Below, piece after piece: positions 63,403 to 64,000 of a stretch of 64,000 nucleotides of DNA. The translations under genes were made by a program, and so were the position numbers. Below the pieces are notes generated by a model that worked only from the letters and a program-made list of their open reading frames with translations, had not been told where the DNA came from and ran no database searches. How positions within the stretch are numbered: position 1 is the first letter of the stretch; each line of letters opens with the position of its first letter. This stretch comes from Macquaria australasica (taxonomy: Eukaryota > Chordata > Actinopteri > Centrarchiformes > Percichthyidae): NCBI GenBank assembly GCA_005408345.1, contig SEMN01000309.1, positions 186,001 through 250,000 of the forward strand. The letters are read 5' to 3'.

Positions 63403-63996
63403 AGGCTGTTTTTGAAACCGCCTACTACACTAGCAGTACGTACTGATTTGGCCAAAATGTAGCATGTAGTATGCAGTATGCAGACAAAAGCAAAATCTGC
63501 AGTATGCCAGAAATACCCGGATGTCGTAGTGATTCGGAAAAAATCTCCAGTATGCATCGGACCAGTCTACCTCGCCTACTGTATCCCACAATGCAAAGCG
63601 GTGGAACGGTCCCCATTGTTTTGTTTTGTTGTTGTTGTTTTTTTAACTTTATTTACACGGTCACCAATGGCAGACAGCAACACTACCGCGTCAGTGGTTG
63701 ACAGGGAATATAGAGGAATATAAATAGAAGTACCACTTATAACATTTTTTTTCTAATTTAATCATGTGCAAGCAGAAATTGTGACGAGGCTACAGTCATT
63801 ACTTTTCGTTTTCTGAGCTTAAGAGGATGCTATTGCAGTGGTTTACCCTTAGCCGTACTGTTGTTTATTTCCGCTTTTCAAAACCAGAAACCGGCTAAGC
63901 CTGGCCTAGCATACTGCAAAATAAATCGTTTTAACAGTTTCATACTGCATACTACCGATGAACGCAGTGTGTAGCAGGCGGTTTCGAAAACAGCCT
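63403..63996. mobile_element. 594-bp non-autonomous DNA transposon with inverted repeats
   Basis: The left end reads AGGCTGTTTTTGAAACCGCC then TACTACAC. The right end in reverse complement reads AGGCTGTTTTCGAAACCGCC then TGCTACAC: 26 of 28 bases agree. Inner copies of AGTATGCAG (left) and CATACTGCATACTACCG (right) extend the symmetry. TA flanks both ends (63401-63402, 63997-63998), compatible with a Tc1/mariner- or PIF/Harbinger-type target duplication. No transposase is encoded. It lies in the intron upstream (minus sense) of the last three GH31 exons. Confidence 0.85.
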
Positions 63997-64000
63997 TAGT

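Noticed and set aside
1..64000. Search for CRISPR arrays, bacterial operons, tRNA and rRNA genes, or viral genes
   Set aside because: Nothing of the kind was recognised by eye. The window is ordinary vertebrate chromosome; small ncRNAs inside introns cannot be excluded without a covariance-model search.

Overview
The window is a gene-dense stretch of vertebrate nuclear DNA, almost certainly from a ray-finned fish. The reasons are spliced genes with GT-AG introns, protein sequences close to tetrapod orthologues, short introns, abundant CA/TG microsatellites, and small non-autonomous DNA transposons and short interspersed repeats of kinds I recognise from teleosts, probably a percomorph. No bacterial features, tRNA, rRNA or CRISPR arrays were seen.

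Layout. 1-600: the first coding exon and CpG-rich promoter of tmem86a on the minus strand, with the rest of that gene off the left edge. 2782-6788 (+): spty2d1, an SPT2-domain histone chaperone, six coding exons. 7734-11716 (+): uevld, an E2-variant plus lactate-dehydrogenase-like protein, twelve coding exons. 14507-22938 (-): a USP6NL/RN-tre-like Rab GTPase-activating protein, thirteen coding exons, with a non-coding first exon near 35.7 kb and a 12.7 kb first intron. 35.7-36.07 kb: a CpG-rich block that looks like a head-to-head promoter. 41547-53077 (+): cpt1a, the outer-mitochondrial-membrane carnitine palmitoyltransferase. 60582-63134 (-): the last three coding exons of a glycoside hydrolase family 31 gene resembling MYORG, continuing off the right edge. 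For the three complete multi-exon genes on the left and for cpt1a, exon phases were followed through every junction and gave uninterrupted proteins of 722, 466, 830 and 772 (or 771) residues.

The most interesting structure is inside cpt1a. Two alternative copies of one small exon (46125-46212 and 46708-46792) encode related versions of the same 28-29 residue piece of the catalytic domain. Exon phase means exactly one copy must be used: including both, or neither, causes an early stop. Ten of sixteen identical residues use different synonymous codons, and one copy has the residue count found in CPT1B. This is the signature of mutually exclusive splicing under purifying selection.

The genes do not form a pathway. 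tmem86a-spty2d1-uevld is a block also found next to TSG101 and LDHA in mammals; here the neighbours beyond uevld are instead usp6nl-like and cpt1a. Several transposon remnants with clear terminal inverted repeats, an L2-like reverse transcriptase fragment, and common teleost repeats sit in introns and between genes.
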